Positions 27,628 to 36,850 are shown, counted from the stretch's first letter. The stretch: DNA of 64,000 nucleotides from JAUIKM01 sp964445695 (GCA_964445695.1 CAYULF010000005.1:186001-250000); one strand, 5' to 3'. Numbers and translations are program-made. Notes: a model not told the origin generated them from the sequence alone.

Positions 27628-28206
27628 TTACTGGATCAGAAATTTCGAGATGTAGACTTCGTACAGCTTTGCCTCGCTGAAGAAGGGCGAAAGGTCGCGC
27701 CGCAGCACTTTGGCGATCGAATCGCGCACGGTCACATCTCTTAACCTGTCGACGGTCATCGATGCAAATTGTCTGGAAATCACGGTGCGAACGGGAATCA
27801 GGACTTTTTCAAGCTCGGCGGCTTCCTCCGCATTGGCAAACTCCAGACCGATTCCGGCCACCACGAATTTGCCCGCCTGGTCAGCCGGATTGACGATAAT
27901 GTCTTCCAGCGCCACCACGTGATTGACCGGTCGTTTGTGCCGCGGCAATTCCGGTTCGTGGTTCATCGCCTCCTCGCCGTGATCCATGTCGTCTACGTGA
28001 TCGTCGCCGTGATCATCGGCCGCGTGTTCAGTCTTGGCCTTGTCGCCGGCGGGTGCGTCGTTTACCACCCATTTCAGGGCAAACACCACAACCAGGGCCT
28101 GCAGCAGCAACGCACCGCCGATAATGCCGATGATGGCGCCTGTCGACAAGCCGGATTTTTTGTTTTCCCCCGCGTCCTTTTCCGGGGCGTCATTATCATC
28201 AGCCAT
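27628..28206 (-). CDS. fliL: Flagellar basal body-associated protein FliL
   Basis: 192 residues: a short cytoplasmic N-terminus, a transmembrane helix (AIIGIIGGALLLQALVVVFA), a linker very rich in His, Asp and Glu (HAADDHGDDHVDDMDHGEE), then the periplasmic FliL domain with LEDIIVNPADQ, FVVAGIGLEF, LIPVRTVISRQFASM and a C-terminal VYISKFLIQ. FliL stabilises the stator around the motor. The acidic-histidine linker, longer than usual, might bind divalent metal (inference). It is first in the fliL-M-N-O run. Confidence 0.88.
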   Translation of the reverse strand: MADDNDAPEKDAGENKKSGLSTGAIIGIIGGALLLQALVVVFALKWVVNDAPAGDKAKTEHAADDHGDDHVDDMDHGEEAMNHEPELPRHKRPVNHVVALEDIIVNPADQAGKFVVAGIGLEFANAEEAAELEKVLIPVRTVISRQFASMTVDRLRDVTVRDSIAKVLRRDLSPFFSEAKLYEVYISKFLIQ

Positions 28207-28457
28207 AGCCTGCTCCGAATGTGCTGATTATCGGTCGTGCGGACACCGCATCTAATCATGTATCGGCTGCACGCGTATAAAAGCGTAATAAAAAAACGCT
28301 ACAAACCACCAATTGGCGAATAATAGCCGAATAGCTGCTCTCGTTGTCCGCAATTGCCTGCTGTTTTTGCGCTCCGGGGAGCTCAGGCACCAACCTGATA
28401 CGAAAATTCCATGCCAAAAATCTCACGACGGCGGCTGACTTTTTAAATCCCCTCTTG

Positions 28458-29573
28458 TTAGTCGCCGGGTGTGGGGCGTCGCAGCGACTCGCGGCGGAGT
28501 GTGTACTGACGTCGCATGCGTTCAAATGCGTCGGCGCGACGACTGTCGTCGGCAAACAGGCTTTGTCGGAACAGCTGTGTGTCGTCCGCCAGGCGGCGCG
28601 ACTTGTCCAGCACGCGGTAAATGTCGTCCGCTTTGCGCATGTCCAGCTCGATGTCGTTGGAAGGCAGGTCAAAGGCCTGCATGCGCGGCTGCAACCCGAA
28701 GTGCTGAGCCAGCGCCGCCGTAACCATGCGCGAACCTTCCAGCTTGGCGTCCAGCGTATAACCGGCGATGTGCGGCGTCGCGGGGAACGCCGCTCGCGCC
28801 AACATGACGCTCGCCAGCGGTTCGTACTGCCACACGTCCAGCGCCATGCCCAGCTGTTTGGTCAGCAGCGTTTCCAGCAGGGCGCGTTCGTCAACGACGC
28901 CGCCGCGTGAAGCGTGCACCAGCAGGGCGCGCGGCCGGAACAGTTCCAGGCGCTCCGCGTCGATCAACCCGCTTGTCGGATGCGGCCCGTCGTGCGTCAG
29001 TGGTACGTGGGTGGAAACAACGTCGCTCTCGGCGCATAACTCGTCCGGCTCCACATAGGTGCAGCCCGCCGGAAAGTGTGCGTCGCTCTCCCGCAACGGC
29101 GGATCGTTTATCAGGACTTTCATGCCGAGTTTGAGGGCGTAGGCCGCCAGCAGACTGCCCACCGCGCCGAACCCGAAGATGCCGAGCGTGCAGCCGGCGG
29201 GGTCGTAGTCATGGGTGTGTGCATGCGCGCAGATGCTGAACAGGACGTATTCGGCCACGGCGTTGGCGTTGCAACCGTGAGCATCGGCAAAGGTGACTCC
29301 GCGCTGCTGCAGGTAGTCCGTGTCGACGTGATCGATGCCGGAAGTCGCAGTGCCTACAAATGTCGCCGGGCTGTTCTTCAGCAGTTGTTCGTTGACCGGT
29401 GTGAGCGAACGGACGAGCAGGGCGTCCGCGCCGGCCAGGAGGTCGCGATCCGGCAGCCGACTGTTGTAGAGGGAAACGCGGGCGCAGTCGCGCAACGCCT
29501 CGCTGATGCCCGGCAGCGCGCCGTCGGCGACTACATGCGGTTTGTCATCGGAATCCGACTGTTGCTGTTTCAT
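28458..29573 (-). CDS. pdxB: 4-phosphoerythronate dehydrogenase
   Basis: 371 residues from ATG 29573 (MKQQQSDSDDKPHVV), chosen because it clears the upstream gene, whose stop is at 29588. A D-2-hydroxyacid dehydrogenase of the PdxB type, the second step of the DXP-dependent pyridoxal phosphate pathway. It carries VRSLTPVNEQLL, VGTATSGIDHVD, the NAD loop LGIFGFGAVGSLLA, the catalytic Arg in VHASRGGVVDE and the catalytic His in TPHIAGYTLDAKLEGSRM. That last motif distinguishes PdxB from SerA. The C-terminal dimerisation segment is present (QAFDLPSNDIELD). No other pdx gene is near. Confidence 0.92.
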   Translation of the reverse strand: MKQQQSDSDDKPHVVADGALPGISEALRDCARVSLYNSRLPDRDLLAGADALLVRSLTPVNEQLLKNSPATFVGTATSGIDHVDTDYLQQRGVTFADAHGCNANAVAEYVLFSICAHAHTHDYDPAGCTLGIFGFGAVGSLLAAYALKLGMKVLINDPPLRESDAHFPAGCTYVEPDELCAESDVVSTHVPLTHDGPHPTSGLIDAERLELFRPRALLVHASRGGVVDERALLETLLTKQLGMALDVWQYEPLASVMLARAAFPATPHIAGYTLDAKLEGSRMVTAALAQHFGLQPRMQAFDLPSNDIELDMRKADDIYRVLDKSRRLADDTQLFRQSLFADDSRRADAFERMRRQYTLRRESLRRPTPGD

Positions 29574-29587
29574 GTCCGCTGTGCCGC

Positions 29588-31294
29588 CTAAAAAGTGAGG
29601 TTGATATCCTGTGTGGTCCAACGCGGTTTGACGCGCAGAATCGACGGAAAAATGCGGAATTCTTCAGCGGGTTCAAAAGGGAATACCCGGCCGAAGTCGT
29701 AGCGTCCGTTGCCGTTTTTGTCCTGGATCACAATGATGTCGTACTGCGCCGGCAGCAGCCCGTCGAACTGCCACGCACCTTTGCCGTCGACGCGCTCCAG
29801 TATCAGACTGCGGTTCATTTTTTCATTGTCGCCGGCGGCGGGCCGCAGTTGAACGATAAATGCTCCTTCGTAGCCGGTCGAGTTTATGAGCGTACCCATG
29901 GCGTCGCCCAGTTCGCGCGGATCGGCGGTAATGAACGAGCGCTGTACCAGCGAGTCCGCCGCGGCGCGCCCGTTGCGCGCTTTCAGTCGCGGTCCATCCA
30001 GATTCAGGTGGTACAGCACGCCCGGCTCGAGTTCCGCGGTGGGAAGAATGCGAATCACGTTGTCGGCCGGCAGCTCCAGCGTGACGCCGATCGGCCCGGC
30101 GGCGCTGTCAAGGCTGTTGATCAGCCGGATCGCCGGATCCGAACTGTCGTTGTCCGGCAGCGCCATCGCCTCGCTGAACACCAGGTCAAACGGTCCGCTG
30201 CGCGGCACGCCCTTGGCGTCGGGTGAGAAAGGCCAGTTGACCAGGCGCACCGCGCCGCTGTCTGGCCGCGTCGCGGCACTGAAAATAGCGCTGGAAGCCG
30301 TGTCGGCAATCGGATTGCCGGACGAGTCGCGCACGGCCGGGGCGTCGAGTACCCAGCGGCGGTCGGCGTCCAGCGCGCGTGCGCTGCGCAGGATTACCGC
30401 CAGCGGATTTTCCGCATCGAGGTGCGCCGTTTCAATATCCACCGCCTGCGCGCCCGCCGAATCGCGCAACGCAAAGGATTCTCTGCTGATCGTTTGTGGG
30501 TCAGGTTTTTCGTTGAAAACCGCGGCAAATTTGTTTTCCGCCAGCGGCCGCACTTCGTAGAGCTGCGGCGCGCGCAGGTCTTCGGCCGGCCGCAGTCGCA
30601 AGGGCAGGCTGCTCCGCTGTTCGCCGGTCTTGAGCGTGATGTCGCCCGCCGCTGCGCCCCAGCCGTCGACGCCGGGTTCAAAGAGGCGGTCGCGGAACTC
30701 ATCGTCCACCACCAGAATGCGATAGTCGCCCGGCGCAAGCGCCTGGAATTCGAAGTCGCCCGTTTTACCGAGCTGTGTGAGGTAACGCGGCGGCGTGTGG
30801 CGCGGATCGAGTGTGTCGCGATCGAGATCGTTGAGGGGATAGAGGTACACAAACGCGCCGGATGATTGTGCGTCGAACACGCGACCGCGAATGCTGCCGG
30901 AGTCGAGCACCGCACCCGTTGCAAATATGATCGTGGTTGACCGATCGCCCTTGTTGCCGCGGTAGTCGCTCACCTCCGCGCCGATAGTTAAGGCATAGGT
31001 CGTATTTGCCGCCAGATCTTCGGTGAACTCAATCTCAACTTCAGGGCCGGACCAGTTGATGTCGAACTCGATCGGCGGCGAAACAAAGACGTTCTCCGTC
31101 AGGGATTCGCCGCGCACCCACTCGTCGAATTCGATTTTGACAGACCTGCCGTCGAACAGCGTGGTTCCGGCGGCGGGATCGACCATCAGAATCGCGGGCG
31201 CTTCTTTGTCGGCCGGGCCGCCCGGCGGCATCTCGGGGTTGGCGCAGGCGCTCGCGGCCAGGAGAAGGGCAAAACAAAGGAGGCGGATTTTCAT
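29588..31294 (-). CDS. Lipoprotein with SbsA-type Ig-like domains
   Basis: 568 residues from ATG 31294, which overlaps the upstream flippase stop (ATGA). The lipobox LAASAC gives C17. The first domain after the anchor is the Ig-like SbsA/Big_5 type: APAILMVDPAAGTTLFDG, KIEFDEWV, TYALTIGAEVSDYRGN. A carboxypeptidase-regulatory-like domain (GSIRGRVFDAQSSGAFVYLY, GDFEFQALAPGDYRILVVDD) and two more Ig-like segments follow (PLAENKFAAVFNEKPDP, SGPFDLVFSEAMALPDND). The C-terminus LLPAQYDIIVIQDKNGNGRY is typical of this Bacteroidota lipoprotein type. Probably envelope-anchored; function unknown. Coupling with the flippase suggests a surface-polymer role (inference). Confidence 0.8.
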   Translation of the reverse strand: MKIRLLCFALLLAASACANPEMPPGGPADKEAPAILMVDPAAGTTLFDGRSVKIEFDEWVRGESLTENVFVSPPIEFDINWSGPEVEIEFTEDLAANTTYALTIGAEVSDYRGNKGDRSTTIIFATGAVLDSGSIRGRVFDAQSSGAFVYLYPLNDLDRDTLDPRHTPPRYLTQLGKTGDFEFQALAPGDYRILVVDDEFRDRLFEPGVDGWGAAAGDITLKTGEQRSSLPLRLRPAEDLRAPQLYEVRPLAENKFAAVFNEKPDPQTISRESFALRDSAGAQAVDIETAHLDAENPLAVILRSARALDADRRWVLDAPAVRDSSGNPIADTASSAIFSAATRPDSGAVRLVNWPFSPDAKGVPRSGPFDLVFSEAMALPDNDSSDPAIRLINSLDSAAGPIGVTLELPADNVIRILPTAELEPGVLYHLNLDGPRLKARNGRAAADSLVQRSFITADPRELGDAMGTLINSTGYEGAFIVQLRPAAGDNEKMNRSLILERVDGKGAWQFDGLLPAQYDIIVIQDKNGNGRYDFGRVFPFEPAEEFRIFPSILRVKPRWTTQDINLTF

Positions 31295-32619
31295 GTGTCT
31301 GTGCGTGTCGAGGAGTGCTCCGACGAATCCGGCTCCGGGAAATCCTGACGTCGGGAAAGCTGCAATTTCGTTAAAAAAGCCAAGGCGATGCAACTGATTG
31401 CATGTGTAATCACTGTCAGCCAGGCCATTTGTTCGGCGGCCGGGACCACGTCAACTTCTGCATTCAGATTGAGGATGTACAGCGCGCCGACTGCCAGCAG
31501 CGCCAGTTCGCTGAAAAATACGCTGTTGACCCACCGTTCGCGTCCAGCCGCCAGCAGATGCGCTTCAAACACGTGCACCAACAGGTGAATCACAAATCGT
31601 CCCGCCAGAATCTGCAGCACAACGATCGAGTACACAAACTCAGGGCCAAGCAGCCACGGAACAAGCCAGGGTGCGGCCAGAGCCAATGCTGCGGCGATGG
31701 GAAAGCCGACAATCATGCCGCCCAGCAACGAGTTGCGCAGCAGGCTGCCGCCGCTTTTCTCCGCGGCAAATCCGGGCAGGAGCACGTTGAACAAAACGCC
31801 CGGCAGCATGCGCAGGATGTTGATGAAACGCGCCGCGCCGGCGTAATAACCGACGCTGCTGCGGTCCGCGCCGTGATCGAGCAAAAACAGCGGTGCGCGT
31901 ACACTCAGGACGGACGTGATGTTGATGAAGGCAAGTCCCGCATTGCGCCGCAGCGCTTCAATCAGCGACGGTGCCCTGCGCGATGTTTCCTCCGCCGGCA
32001 TGATGCCATTGAGGGCGCGCCGCAGAACGAGGGCGCGAAAGATATCGCCGCAAAAAATGGCAAGCATGGCGTGGCCGAGTTCACCGGTCCGCCACATCAG
32101 GACGGCTGCGGACAGGAACTGCAGGACGCCGATCACTCCCTGAATTCGCGCCAGGACGCGCGTGGCCTCAAGGGCTCGCAGTGCTGCCGACGATGTGGCT
32201 ACGTGGGCGCGCGCGGGGACGAGCAAAATTGACAAGGCCAGGAATAATGCAGCGGAAGGATCTGTGGCGGCGACAAAAATTCCGATCGAAAAACCGGGGA
32301 CGAGGAGTGCGCAGCTGAACAACTTGAATCGCAATGCTTCGCGCACGACAGAATAGGTCAGGCCCGGCCTGCGGCCGATTGAGCGGGCGACGTGCAGGTC
32401 GCTGCCGAAGTCGACCAGCATTTCCACGACGGTAATGACGGCAAAAGCCAGGGCGAAGAGTGCCAGCTCGTCCGCTCCGCCGAGGCGCGCCACGACCACG
32501 CTGAGCGCCATTCCCGCCGCGGCCACAAGCACATCGGCCGAAAACAGCCTTGCAACAGCTTTGGCAAGACTGCGTCCAGACGTATTTTGAGCGCCAGGGG
32601 ATTGTTGTTCCATCGACAT
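31291..32619 (-). CDS. Polysaccharide/oligosaccharide flippase (Wzx/MOP-like)
   Basis: About 442 residues with some 12 hydrophobic segments, matching the MOP-superfamily flippases that move lipid-linked oligosaccharides across the inner membrane. Supporting stretches are SADVLVAAAGMALSVVVARL at the N-terminus, EMLVDFGSDLHVARSIGR, YYAGAARFINILRMLPGVLF and LVPWLLGPEFVYSIVVL, in the usual order. ATG 32619 (MSMEQQSPG) is the best start; a frame extension to 32655 also exists. The stop overlaps the next start. No glycosyltransferase cluster surrounds it, so its glycan is unknown. Confidence 0.82.
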   Translation of the reverse strand: MSMEQQSPGAQNTSGRSLAKAVARLFSADVLVAAAGMALSVVVARLGGADELALFALAFAVITVVEMLVDFGSDLHVARSIGRRPGLTYSVVREALRFKLFSCALLVPGFSIGIFVAATDPSAALFLALSILLVPARAHVATSSAALRALEATRVLARIQGVIGVLQFLSAAVLMWRTGELGHAMLAIFCGDIFRALVLRRALNGIMPAEETSRRAPSLIEALRRNAGLAFINITSVLSVRAPLFLLDHGADRSSVGYYAGAARFINILRMLPGVLFNVLLPGFAAEKSGGSLLRNSLLGGMIVGFPIAAALALAAPWLVPWLLGPEFVYSIVVLQILAGRFVIHLLVHVFEAHLLAAGRERWVNSVFFSELALLAVGALYILNLNAEVDVVPAAEQMAWLTVITHAISCIALAFLTKLQLSRRQDFPEPDSSEHSSTRTDT

Positions 32620-32675
32620 GTTCACAAAAATCCGTGCAATCCCGCCCGAATCCAAGCGAATGGCACTGAAAATAC

Positions 32676-33605
32676 ATGGGGCAGCGAAATATACGGCTTG
32701 AATGGACCCTCCGCATTTTGCACGCGATCTACCGTGTGCTGCGAGCGATCTACATTCATGCGGGCACGGTAATCGATCGGGCGGGTAACCACCACTCCTT
32801 TCTGCTCGCGGCGGGCATCAGCTTCAACGTTTTCCTCGCCGTGCTGCCGACGTTGCTGACGATTGTATTTGTGGTCGACATGTTCACCGATGCTACATCG
32901 GTCGCGCTGGCTTTCCGCGAGCTGATCGAAAGGACGCTGCCGGAGAACAAGGCATCGGCGGACATGCTGCATGCGCTGACGCTGGAGATAGAGCAGGTAT
33001 TCAAAAAGTCGTCGTCTTTTGGCCTGGTTGGTATTCCCTCGCTCATCTGGATTTCCAGCGCCTTGTTCGGGGCCATCCGCACGGGCCTGAACCGCGTGTA
33101 CAACGTGGCTGAAACCGGCCTGTTCCTCAAATACAAGCTGCGCGATTTCGGCATGCTGGCCATCCTGCTGATGCTGTTGCTCGTGTCCAATTTTGCCAAC
33201 ACCGCCTACGCCCTGGTGGAGTCGGCGGGCAGGCAGATAGCGCCGGAGATGTTTCAGGACGGCATGGCGCAGTTCATCAGTTTCGGCGCTCAGTTTCTGG
33301 TGACGGCCTTGTTTTTCTACCTGATGTATCTGATCATTCCGAGCCGTCGCCAGCCCGCATTTGTCATCAATGTCTCGACGCTGATCTGTACGCTGCTTTG
33401 GGTTGCCGCTCGTTTTCTGTTCACATGGTACACCAGCAATTTTGCGTCGTACGGCCGAATCTACGGGACATACGCCGTTCTGGTGGCCGTGGCGTTGTGG
33501 CTGTATTACTCGTCGCTCATCCTGCTGATTTCCGCCGAGATTGCAAGATATTGGAACGAGTGCCGTCAGGAAGCCAAGAAAAAGAACGCAACGGTTGAAA
33601 ATTGA
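32676..33605 (+). CDS. YihY/BrkB-family inner-membrane protein
   Basis: 309 residues with six or seven transmembrane segments. Family landmarks: FLLAAGISFNVFLAVLPTLL, SSFGLVGIPSLIWISSALFG, AIRTGLNRVYNV, FFYLMYLIIPSRR and YGTYAVLVAVALWLYYSS. The family was once called ribonuclease BN by mistake; its role is unproven, and transport or envelope integrity have been proposed. It is divergent from the flippase gene and followed 13 bases later by a small gene. Confidence 0.9.
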   Translation: MGQRNIRLEWTLRILHAIYRVLRAIYIHAGTVIDRAGNHHSFLLAAGISFNVFLAVLPTLLTIVFVVDMFTDATSVALAFRELIERTLPENKASADMLHALTLEIEQVFKKSSSFGLVGIPSLIWISSALFGAIRTGLNRVYNVAETGLFLKYKLRDFGMLAILLMLLLVSNFANTAYALVESAGRQIAPEMFQDGMAQFISFGAQFLVTALFFYLMYLIIPSRRQPAFVINVSTLICTLLWVAARFLFTWYTSNFASYGRIYGTYAVLVAVALWLYYSSLILLISAEIARYWNECRQEAKKKNATVEN

Positions 33606-33618
33606 GAGGTACGGATTT

Positions 33619-33885
33619 ATGAAAGCCGAAAGCAACGAATTTGACCCCGAAGAGCGCGAGTTGCGCGACGGAATTCAGGAAGAATTAAAACAGACTCTGT
33701 TGGCGCTGAAACGATCAATGAAGGAACGCGATTACGACCAGGCCGTCCTCCTGTGTCTGAGCGCATCGCGCTACCTGCGCGAACTCGATGAGCACGGATT
33801 GGCCACCGACGCCGACCGCAGCCTGCTGTATGCCATGCGCAGCAATGTCCACGAAATATTCCGGATTCAGAACCGCTACCATTGA
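33619..33885 (+). CDS. Small charged helical protein, unknown
   Basis: 88 residues from ATG 33619 (MKAESNEFDPEERE), preceded by GAGAGG about 10 bases upstream. It is entirely helical-looking: IQEELKQTLLALKRSMKERD, YDQAVLLCLSASRYLRELDE, RSLLYAMRSNVHEIF. This could be a two- or three-helix bundle or TPR-like hairpin. No family is recognised. It is placed between yihY and a membrane protease gene, all on the plus strand with short gaps, so one transcript is likely. Confidence 0.65.
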   Translation: MKAESNEFDPEERELRDGIQEELKQTLLALKRSMKERDYDQAVLLCLSASRYLRELDEHGLATDADRSLLYAMRSNVHEIFRIQNRYH

Positions 33886-33933
33886 TGAGCGGCCTGGTGT
33901 TTTCCTCAATTGTAGCTGTGCGGCAGTCCCCCG

Positions 33934-34629
33934 ATGTTTAATGAAATGGATATAGTCCTTGGTTTGCAGCGTTTGCTGATCATGGGCCCGGTTCTGCTTT
34001 TCTCGTTGTCATTTCACGAAATGGCGCACGCCTGGACATCCAACCGACTCGGCGATCCGACGGCCCGCTACCTGGGCCGTATCACGTTGGATCCCGCAAA
34101 GCATATAGATCTTTTCGGCACGATCATCATTCCGTTTATGGCAATATTGCTTTCGGGATTTACACTGATCGGCTGGGCCAAACCAGTGCCGTTCAATCCT
34201 GCCAACTTCGACAACTGGCGTCGCGACTCAACGCTCGTGGCGCTTGCCGGTCCGGCGTCAAACCTGTTGCTCGCCGTCGTGTTCACCCTGCTGTTTGTCG
34301 TTTTGCACGCTGTGGGCCTTGCGGCTGCGCCGTCCGGCCCGCTGGAAGAAATTCTCTTTTCCGGTTCGGGCGTAGGCGCTTACCTGTTCGGCGCCGTGGC
34401 ATTGAACATAGGTCTGGCCTTTTTTAACATGATGCCCGTGCCGCCGCTGGACGGCTCGCATATTCTGATCAACTACCTGCCCGAGAAGTACTCGATGATT
34501 CTGCGGCAGATCGGTTTTATGGGGATCATTATCCTCATCCTGCTGATGAATATGCCGGGCATCGGCGATTTTTACATCGCGGTATTTTCCTTTCTGCTCG
34601 CGCCGTTTATTTACGTGTTTTACTATTGA
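33934..34629 (+). CDS. Site-2-type (M50) membrane zinc metalloprotease
   Basis: 231 residues with about six transmembrane segments. The zinc site is HEMAH (H28, E29, H32) in LSFHEMAHAWTSNRLGD, and the third ligand lies in MMPVPPLDGSHIL (D near 171). Length and motifs fit the short SpoIVFB/FtsH-independent M50B group, lacking a PDZ domain. Such proteases cut transmembrane substrates within the bilayer, including anti-sigma factors, so the anti-sigma protein at 47148-48476 is a conceivable but distant substrate. The gap after this gene (34630-35296) has no gene. Confidence 0.9.
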   Translation: MFNEMDIVLGLQRLLIMGPVLLFSLSFHEMAHAWTSNRLGDPTARYLGRITLDPAKHIDLFGTIIIPFMAILLSGFTLIGWAKPVPFNPANFDNWRRDSTLVALAGPASNLLLAVVFTLLFVVLHAVGLAAAPSGPLEEILFSGSGVGAYLFGAVALNIGLAFFNMMPVPPLDGSHILINYLPEKYSMILRQIGFMGIIILILLMNMPGIGDFYIAVFSFLLAPFIYVFYY

Positions 34630-34651
34630 CGCGTTGATCAAATGCAAACCA

Positions 34652-34698
34652 GCTTCGCCCTGCGGGCTTGCTGTCTGACTTTCTTGTTTGTCAGCGAG
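34652..34698 (+). repeat. Copy of dispersed hairpin repeat
   Basis: GCTTCGCCCTGCGGGCTTGC, then a T-rich TTTCTTGTTTGTCAGCGAG. This has the same layout as 57975-58024: GCTTCGCC, a small GC hairpin (GCCCTGCGGGC), then CTTGTTTGTCAGCG. It lies 22 bases after the M50 protease stop and could terminate that transcript. Confidence 0.65.
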
Positions 34699-35296
34699 TT
34701 ACATGTTATCAAAACGTGAGAAAGTCCCGAAGAGCGTAGTGCCCGGCCAATGCTTCGTTCATGGAACTCCGACGGGCGATGTCTTGTGTGTGCTGTTCCT
34801 GAGCCTCAAGCAAGATCCCGCATGAGATGCCGACACCACACGATCAATCGTCGCTTCACCCGTAGGTTGTTGTTTTAAGTTTGATTTAAGTAGAATTCCT
34901 ACCATCGATGCACCTGCTTCTCTGTTGTTAATTTCTGCTTCGATAACGATCCTGGGACTTCGCTTTTCTCCCGGCATACGCAACAAGGATAGGGTGTCAT
35001 GCGCAGCTTGACAAGCGTAAAAGACTGAACGTGGAGTAAAACGTGGTTGACCGGGTTGTTTTTCTGTTTAAGCGGACGGATCGGTTGGATTTTACTTCAC
35101 GCCCTTCCTCCCACAAGCCGGACTTAATCCTTGTATGTTAATCCGAATTGCCCGAAGCCGCTTGCCTTAGTGGATGCAGCAAGAAAAGATCAAGCGAAAC
35201 CGTTTAATAAAAGAGAAAAGACTGAACGTCGCCAAAGGTGTGGTTGACCGGTTAGTTTTCCTGTTTAAGAGGAAATTTGGAGATGTTGTTCGCAGC
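34699..35296. other. About 600 bases without a gene, with an imperfect direct repeat
   Basis: 35019-35075 and 35216-35272 align gap-free (197-base offset) at roughly 80% identity; shared stretches include AAAAGACTGAACGT and GTGGTTGACCGG. A 75-codon minus-strand frame at 34759-34986 has no recognisable features, and I do not call it. No RNA gene is seen. Confidence 0.5.
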
Positions 35297-35851
35297 TCAC
35301 AATGCCGGATTGGTCCACGGCGTATCTTCTATACCCGCGTGTTTGTTCGCCAGGCGCGCCGCCACGAACAAATAATCCGATAATCTGTTCAGATAGACCT
35401 GCACCTCGAGGTTGATTTCCTCGCGTTCCGAGAGCTCGGTCACGCGTCGTTCGGCGCGGCGGCAAACAGTGCGCGCCAGATGCAGCTGCGCCGCCGCCGG
35501 CGTGCCGCCCGGCAGAATAAAACTTTTCAGCGGTGCAAGTTGCTGTTCCATAACATCGATGCTGCGCTCCAGCGTGGCGGCCTGCTCGGCCTGGATGCGC
35601 GGAATGGCGTACTTCGGTGGAGGTGAAAGCGGCGTCGCCAGGTCGGAGCCGAGTGAAAACAATAACGCACTGATATTTGTCAGTTCGCCCCGCAACTCGT
35701 CCGGCATCGCAAAGGTCAGGGCAATGCCGATGTGAGAATTCAGTTCGTCCACCGTGCCGTAAGCTTCAATGCGTGCGTCGTGTTTGGCGACGCGACGACC
35801 GCCAAAGAGCGCGGTCTTTCCCTTGTCGCCCGTGCGTGTATAAATTTTCAC
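35297..35851 (-). CDS. Cob(I)alamin adenosyltransferase, PduO type
   Basis: 184 residues; transfers adenosyl from ATP to cob(I)alamin to form coenzyme B12. The ATP-binding N-terminus TRTGDKGKTALFGGRRVAKH and the EAYGTVDELNSHIG motif are present. Further family segments are FILPGGTPAAAQLHLART, CRRAERRV and VYLNRLSDYLFVAAR. The start is GTG 35851. Monocistronic; no other cobalamin gene lies nearby, so it may serve B12 salvage. The 114-base upstream gap is too short for a full cobalamin riboswitch, and none is visible. Confidence 0.95.
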   Translation of the reverse strand: MKIYTRTGDKGKTALFGGRRVAKHDARIEAYGTVDELNSHIGIALTFAMPDELRGELTNISALLFSLGSDLATPLSPPPKYAIPRIQAEQAATLERSIDVMEQQLAPLKSFILPGGTPAAAQLHLARTVCRRAERRVTELSEREEINLEVQVYLNRLSDYLFVAARLANKHAGIEDTPWTNPAL

Positions 35852-35965
35852 CGTCTTGCTTCCCGCCCTGCTGGTTCAAAAAAATTCTGGTCAATCAGCG
35901 ACTAGTAATATATTCGTAATTTACCTGTTTATGCACAACTGCCGGCAAGAGGAAGTAAAAGCACC

Positions 35966-36799
35966 GTGGCGCGAACACTACGAATTCTGTTTATTGGCGA
36001 TTTAGTGGGAATGGCTGGACTGGAAACGCTCACCGCGTACCTGCCGGATCTGATTGCGGAATACAAATCCGACTTCGTTATTGTCAATGGTGAAAACATT
36101 GTCAATGGCAAAGGTCTGTCGGAAAAAGAAGCCGATGTCATTTTTGGGCTGGGAGCGCATGTCATTACGACGGGCAATCACGTCTGGGAAAACTGGAAAG
36201 CGCGTCCGCTGCTCAGTAAAAATCCCAAAGTCCTGCGACCGCTGAATTATCCGCCGAACAATCCCGGCAACGGCTCCGTTGTCGTTGAACTGCCCGACGG
36301 CCGCAAAGCGGCGGTTCTCCACCTGCAGGGCCGCGTCTTTATGCAGCCCATCGACTGTCCCTTCCGCGCGGCCGAAAAAGCGCTGCCGCGCCTGCAGGCG
36401 GAAACGAACATCATTTTCGTTGACATGCATGCCGAGGCGACCGCCGAAAAAATGGCATTGGCCAATTTTCTGGACGGAAAGGTCTCGGCCCTCGTCGGAA
36501 CGCACACGCATGTGCAGACAGCCGATGCTCGCATCATGCCGCGCGGCACGGCTTACCTGACGGACGCCGGAATGACCGGACCCTACGACTCTGTGCTCGG
36601 TATGCGCACGGACATCGCTCTGCGCCGTTTTCTGCTGCAGACGCCGCACAAATACGAATCGGCGACGAGCGATCTGCGCATTTGCGGCGTGCACGTTGAA
36701 GTAGATGAACAGAGTGGCGCGGCGCTGGAAATCGAAACTATCATGCGGCCGGAAATGATGCGGGTTCGCGCAGCCGACGCAAGTCCGCCGCCGGCCTGA
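35966..36799 (+). CDS. ymdB: YmdB-family metallophosphoesterase
   Basis: 277 residues. It matches the TIGR00282/YmdB family of dinuclear metal phosphodiesterases acting on 2',3'-cyclic nucleotides. Ligand motifs are LFIGDLVGMAG, VIVNGENIVNGKGL, TTGNHVWEN, FVDMHAEATAEK and VGTHTHVQTADARIM. Start is GTG 35966 with AAGAGGAAG upstream. In Bacillus YmdB influences biofilm and motility decisions. Here it is followed by the flagellar gene flbD, which makes a similar role tempting, but that is inference. Confidence 0.93.
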   Translation: MARTLRILFIGDLVGMAGLETLTAYLPDLIAEYKSDFVIVNGENIVNGKGLSEKEADVIFGLGAHVITTGNHVWENWKARPLLSKNPKVLRPLNYPPNNPGNGSVVVELPDGRKAAVLHLQGRVFMQPIDCPFRAAEKALPRLQAETNIIFVDMHAEATAEKMALANFLDGKVSALVGTHTHVQTADARIMPRGTAYLTDAGMTGPYDSVLGMRTDIALRRFLLQTPHKYESATSDLRICGVHVEVDEQSGAALEIETIMRPEMMRVRAADASPPPA

Positions 36800-36850
36800 G
36801 CCGCCTGCGGATGAATTTTAGCCTTATTCCACGATGCGTGTATCTGTATT

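Noticed and set aside
34759..34986. 75-codon minus-strand frame in the gap after the M50 protease
   Set aside because: No ribosome-binding site, family or conserved pattern could be recognised; composition is not clearly coding.
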